64,000 nucleotides of DNA, from assembly GCA_963732405.1 (NCBI GenBank), contig CAVSZG010000005.1:372001-436000 (forward strand), given 5' to 3'. This DNA comes from JAUIAI01 sp963732405. GTDB taxonomy: Bacteria > Pseudomonadota > Gammaproteobacteria > Burkholderiales > Burkholderiaceae_E. Under the pieces are notes generated by a model. It was given only the letters and a program-made list of their open reading frames with translations. It made no database searches and was not told the DNA's origin. The translations under genes were made by a program, and so were the position numbers. Position 1 is the stretch's first letter. Each line of letters opens with the position of its first letter. Positions 61,411-64,000 of this stretch are shown here, one piece after another.

Positions 61411-62304
61411 TCAGTGGTCGGTGGCTTCGGCGCCGAGAATCGAACCCTGGGCAGCGCGCGGATCACGCATCGGCCAGGTCCCGCATTCAACCGAATGGAA
61501 AAATGCATCGAGCTGACGATTGAATTCGCCAGGATCTTCCAGATTGATCGCATGGCCGGCGTTGGGCATGACAACCAGTCCGGCCGATGGAATCATCTGC
61601 TTCATGAGCAGACCGGGGGCCAGACAGGGCCAGTCTTCATCGCCCGTGATCACCAGGGTCGGCACGACCAGCGCCCGCATCGAATCGGTCAGGTCGTAGA
61701 GCGAGGGACGGCGCGCCTGCACACCGCGCATCGTGCGCACCGCACCATCGGTCGAGTGTTGGCCCAACTGGTCGACGAATTCCTGCCAGCCGCGTGGATC
61801 GATGTTCTGCAACTGCACCCGCGTTGGCCCCAGGCCGTAGGCCAGCGCGGCGACCGACATGCCCCTGGCCTCGAAACCAGCGGCTGCAGCCAGCGCTTCC
61901 TGGGCGAACCCGGCATGGCGGCCAGGCTCGGCACCATAGCCACAGCCGGCGACAACCAGCGAGCGCGCCCGTTCGGCATAGGTGAAGCCGAAGTGCAGGG
62001 TCGCAAAACCGCCCATGGACAAGCCCACCACATGGGCCTTGTCGATATTCAGGCCATCGAGCACCGCGCGAATATCGGCGCAGGCCCGCGCCTGCGAGTA
62101 GCTGTCGAGCGACTCGGGGACATCCGAGGGCGGATAGCCGCGAGCATTGAAGGCGATGCAGCGGTAGCGCCGGCCGAAATGCCGCAGCTGACCCTCCCAG
62201 GAGCGTGCATCGCCGGCAAATTCATGCACGAATACCACGGGCGCGCCGCGCCCGGTTTCCTCATACCAGAGGCGCACATCATCATCGGTGGTCACATAGG
62301 GCAT
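61411..62304 (-). CDS. Alpha/beta fold hydrolase
   Basis: A 297-residue hydrolase. HEFAGDARSWEGQ near residue 27 carries the HGxxG-type oxyanion loop, GLSMGGF near 94 the nucleophile elbow (Ser), the acid is in ITGDEDWPC near 225 and the His in NAGHAINLEDP near 254. Resembles carboxylic-ester or ring-fission-product hydrolases. First gene of the long minus-strand unit that runs to dusA, 25 bases before the PLP enzyme ATG. Confidence 0.92.
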   Translation of the reverse strand: MPYVTTDDDVRLWYEETGRGAPVVFVHEFAGDARSWEGQLRHFGRRYRCIAFNARGYPPSDVPESLDSYSQARACADIRAVLDGLNIDKAHVVGLSMGGFATLHFGFTYAERARSLVVAGCGYGAEPGRHAGFAQEALAAAAGFEARGMSVAALAYGLGPTRVQLQNIDPRGWQEFVDQLGQHSTDGAVRTMRGVQARRPSLYDLTDSMRALVVPTLVITGDEDWPCLAPGLLMKQMIPSAGLVVMPNAGHAINLEDPGEFNRQLDAFFHSVECGTWPMRDPRAAQGSILGAEATDH

Positions 62305-62491
62305 GACTGGCTCCTCGATCGTTCAGGCGTATCGCCGGCGCGGGAGGCGCCGTGTTGTATGAGGCCTGTCGGCCCGGCGGACCTGCCGTCAGGCCGCAGT
62401 CAGCTAGTATATTCGGACGCCTCGCGCGACCCAGTAGGGCGGCAAACGGGCCTGGCACCCGTCCAGGCCCGACAGATCGGATGATGACGTC

Positions 62492-63640
62492 ATGAGGCAA
62501 GCCTGCATTACCGGCGTGGCCGACACCGGGGTCGGTGAACTGCCGGGCTCGTCGGCACTGGGTCTGCATACCGAGGCGGCATTGGCCGCCATCGCCGACG
62601 CCGGTCTTGCCGTTGACGAGATCGACGGCGTCTTGTGCGCCTATGTGATGACCCGGCCTTATCCGATGCTCGGTTCGGTGTTCTGTGAGGCGCTGAACCT
62701 GCGGCCATCCTTCTGTACCGCGCTTCAGGCCGGCGGCGCAACGGCCTGCATCATGGTGGCCAACGCGATGGCGCTCGTGAACGCGCGATTGTGCCGGCAT
62801 GTGTTGTGCGTGACCGGCGACAATCGGCTGACCGGCATGAGCCGCGACGGTGCAGTTGCCGCGCTGGCCGGCTTTGGCCATCCCGAATTCGAGCAGCCCT
62901 ACGGCATGTCGGTCCCTGCCGCCTATGGACTGGTCGCGCAGGCCTATCTGCACGAGTATGGCATCGGTCGGGACGAACTGTCGGCCTTCGCGGTGAGCGC
63001 TCGCGAGCATGCGGGACGTCACCCCAAGGCGCACAAGCGGGCACCGATCACCCTTGCCGATGTCGGCGCCAGCCGCGTGATTGCATCGCCACTGCGTCTG
63101 CTCGATTGCTGCCTGATCTCGGACGGTGGCGCCGCGGTGATCGTCAGCGCGGCCGATGCCGCGGCCGACACCCGTCACCCCGTGCCGATTCTGGGCACGG
63201 GCCAGGGACACACCCATGAGCACATCACGGCGGCGCCATCGCTGGTCGAATTCGGTTGCGCGCGATCTTCGCAATTGGCATTCGAGGCTGCCGGCGTGAG
63301 CATCGCGGATATCGATGTGGCGCAGATCTATGACAGCTTCACGATCACGCTGATGATCGAACTCGAGTCGATCGGCTTTTTCGGACGCGGGGAGTCGGGT
63401 CGCGCGGCGCTGGCCGGCGAACTGTCGATCGGGGGCCGCCTGCCCTGCAATACGCATGGCGGGCTCATGAGTTATGGTCACTCGGGCGCGGCGGGCGGCG
63501 CGTTTCATATCGTCGAGGCGGTGCATCAGTTGCGTGGCGAAGCCGATCGTCGCCAGGTGGCCGATGCGCGACTGGCCTTCGTACATGGCGATGGCGGCAT
63601 TCTGTCGGCGCATTGCAGTCTGGTGCTCGGTGGACACTGA
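62492..63640 (+). CDS. Thiolase-like protein (SCP2/lipid-transfer type) without the usual nucleophilic Cys
   Basis: A 382-residue member of the thiolase/SCP-x superfamily. The N-terminus ACITGVADTGVGELPG, IYDSFTITLMIELESIGFF near 277 and NTHGGLMSYGHSGAAGG near 324 (catalytic His) are typical. The segment that normally holds the Cys nucleophile reads ALQAGGATACIMVANA near 75, so the Cys appears shifted or lost. Similar proteins work with a DUF35 partner, for example Ltp2-type aldolases of steroid side-chain degradation. The DUF35 gene follows after 4 bases. Divergent from the hydrolase unit. Confidence 0.88.
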   Translation: MRQACITGVADTGVGELPGSSALGLHTEAALAAIADAGLAVDEIDGVLCAYVMTRPYPMLGSVFCEALNLRPSFCTALQAGGATACIMVANAMALVNARLCRHVLCVTGDNRLTGMSRDGAVAALAGFGHPEFEQPYGMSVPAAYGLVAQAYLHEYGIGRDELSAFAVSAREHAGRHPKAHKRAPITLADVGASRVIASPLRLLDCCLISDGGAAVIVSAADAAADTRHPVPILGTGQGHTHEHITAAPSLVEFGCARSSQLAFEAAGVSIADIDVAQIYDSFTITLMIELESIGFFGRGESGRAALAGELSIGGRLPCNTHGGLMSYGHSGAAGGAFHIVEAVHQLRGEADRRQVADARLAFVHGDGGILSAHCSLVLGGH

Positions 63641-63644
63641 ATTG

Positions 63645-64000
63645 ATGGACAACGATGCATCGGGACGCGAGGACCAGCCGGCCAGACCGATTCCACAACC
63701 GAGCGCCGAGAGCATCGCCTACTGGCAAGCCGCGGCACACGATGAACTGCAATTGCAGCGCTGCGCCCGCTGCGGCGCCGTGCAATCACTGCCACGCAGC
63801 GTGTGTCAGCACTGCCGCGCTGCTGAACTGATCTGGTTTCGCGCGTTGGGTCATGGGCGCGTGGCCAGTTTTACCCATGTCGAACGCGGCCCCACGCCGG
63901 CGTTCAAAACGCCTTATACGCTTGCCCTGATCGATCTGGTCGAGGGGTCACGGCTGATGCTCAACCTGATCGGCGAAGACCGCCTGGGCGTCGCGATCGG
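63645..64000 (+). CDS. Zn-ribbon/OB-fold DUF35 protein, partial (cut by right edge)
   Basis: From ATG 63645 an open frame of at least 118 codons continues past the window. It begins with an acidic/Pro-rich head, then the helix AYWQAAAHDELQLQRC, the rubredoxin-like zinc ribbon CARCGAVQSLPRSVCQHC, and the OB-fold opening WFRALGHGRVASFTHVERG followed by YTLALIDLVEG. This is the DUF35 architecture. DUF35 proteins bind CoA thioesters and partner with SCP2-type thiolases; the upstream gene is such a thiolase. The C-terminus is outside the window. Confidence 0.88.
   Translation, partial: MDNDASGREDQPARPIPQPSAESIAYWQAAAHDELQLQRCARCGAVQSLPRSVCQHCRAAELIWFRALGHGRVASFTHVERGPTPAFKTPYTLALIDLVEGSRLMLNLIGEDRLGVAI

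Noticed and set aside
61430..61450. tRNA T-loop-like GAATCGAACCC
   Set aside because: Lies in the coding end of the alpha/beta hydrolase and no acceptor or anticodon stem can be formed around it.
62282..63715. 477-codon minus-strand open frame opposite the thiolase-like gene
   Set aside because: No domain recognised; the plus strand has the thiolase signature.

Overview
The window is GC-rich DNA with tightly packed genes, many of them joined by 4-nt ATGA stop/start overlaps. Gene content (TRAP transporter, Fe-S photolyase, DUF6502/DUF5666 pair, KatG, SelD/DusA, GGDEF protein) points to a Pseudomonadota chromosome, most likely a beta- or gammaproteobacterium. The genus cannot be read from the sequence. 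No rRNA, tRNA, integrase, transposase or CRISPR array was seen. Sixty-seven features are listed; 54 are protein genes or gene remnants of reasonable support.

Layout. 1-6311 (minus): an operon led by an ECF-type sigma factor, then two GT4 glycosyltransferases, a heparinase II/III-type enzyme and a phosphotransferase-like gene cut by the left edge. All four junctions are ATGA overlaps, so this looks like a self-regulated surface-glycan operon. 6723-9790 (plus): a membrane protein and a DUF6502-DUF5666 pair, each unit behind a promoter carrying the same TGGGA-N5-TCCCA palindrome in its 17-bp spacer. 10037-12486 (plus): a subtilisin-like protease followed by a small ORF and a protein resembling the protease's own N-terminal prodomain. 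12668-15485 (minus): an Fe-S (6-4)-type photolyase overlapping a second FAD-domain photolyase homologue. 15713-19415 (plus): a protein deacetylase and a Pat-type acetyltransferase, an opposed acetylation pair. 19412-24045 (minus): a TRAP transporter between an amidohydrolase and a 3-hydroxyisobutyrate-dehydrogenase-like enzyme.

24119-28140: a sigma/anti-sigma pair divergent from a secreted S8 protease with 37 consecutive aspartates and a secreted protein of unknown function. 28149-31475 (minus): a frameshifted lipoprotein, then a DUF4956 / VTC-type polyphosphate polymerase / phytase-like operon. 31973-38809: exported KatG, RidA, SDR, a serine hydrolase plus DUF3750, and a gentisate-dioxygenase-like bicupin. 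38963-39550 holds a remnant of the groEL 3' end, with a strong downstream hairpin, joined to an unrelated ORF. 39689-50035 is a mix of single genes and small units: outer-membrane-type proteins, YdeI-like protein, frameshifted EamA, flavin monooxygenase, two crotonases, CDGSH protein, diguanylate cyclase and HutD. A 14-bp tandem repeat follows at 50043-50140.

50427-53499 (plus): a von Willebrand A lipoprotein and an adenylate-forming ligase. 53530-62304 (minus): a long unit of alpha/beta hydrolase, PLP enzyme, acyl-CoA synthetase, serine hydrolase, NDH-SelD fusion and DusA. 62492-64000 (plus): a thiolase-like protein and its DUF35 partner, cut by the right edge. Two genes (lipoprotein at about 28.4 kb, EamA at about 41.8 kb) carry single frameshifts that could be real decay or assembly error.
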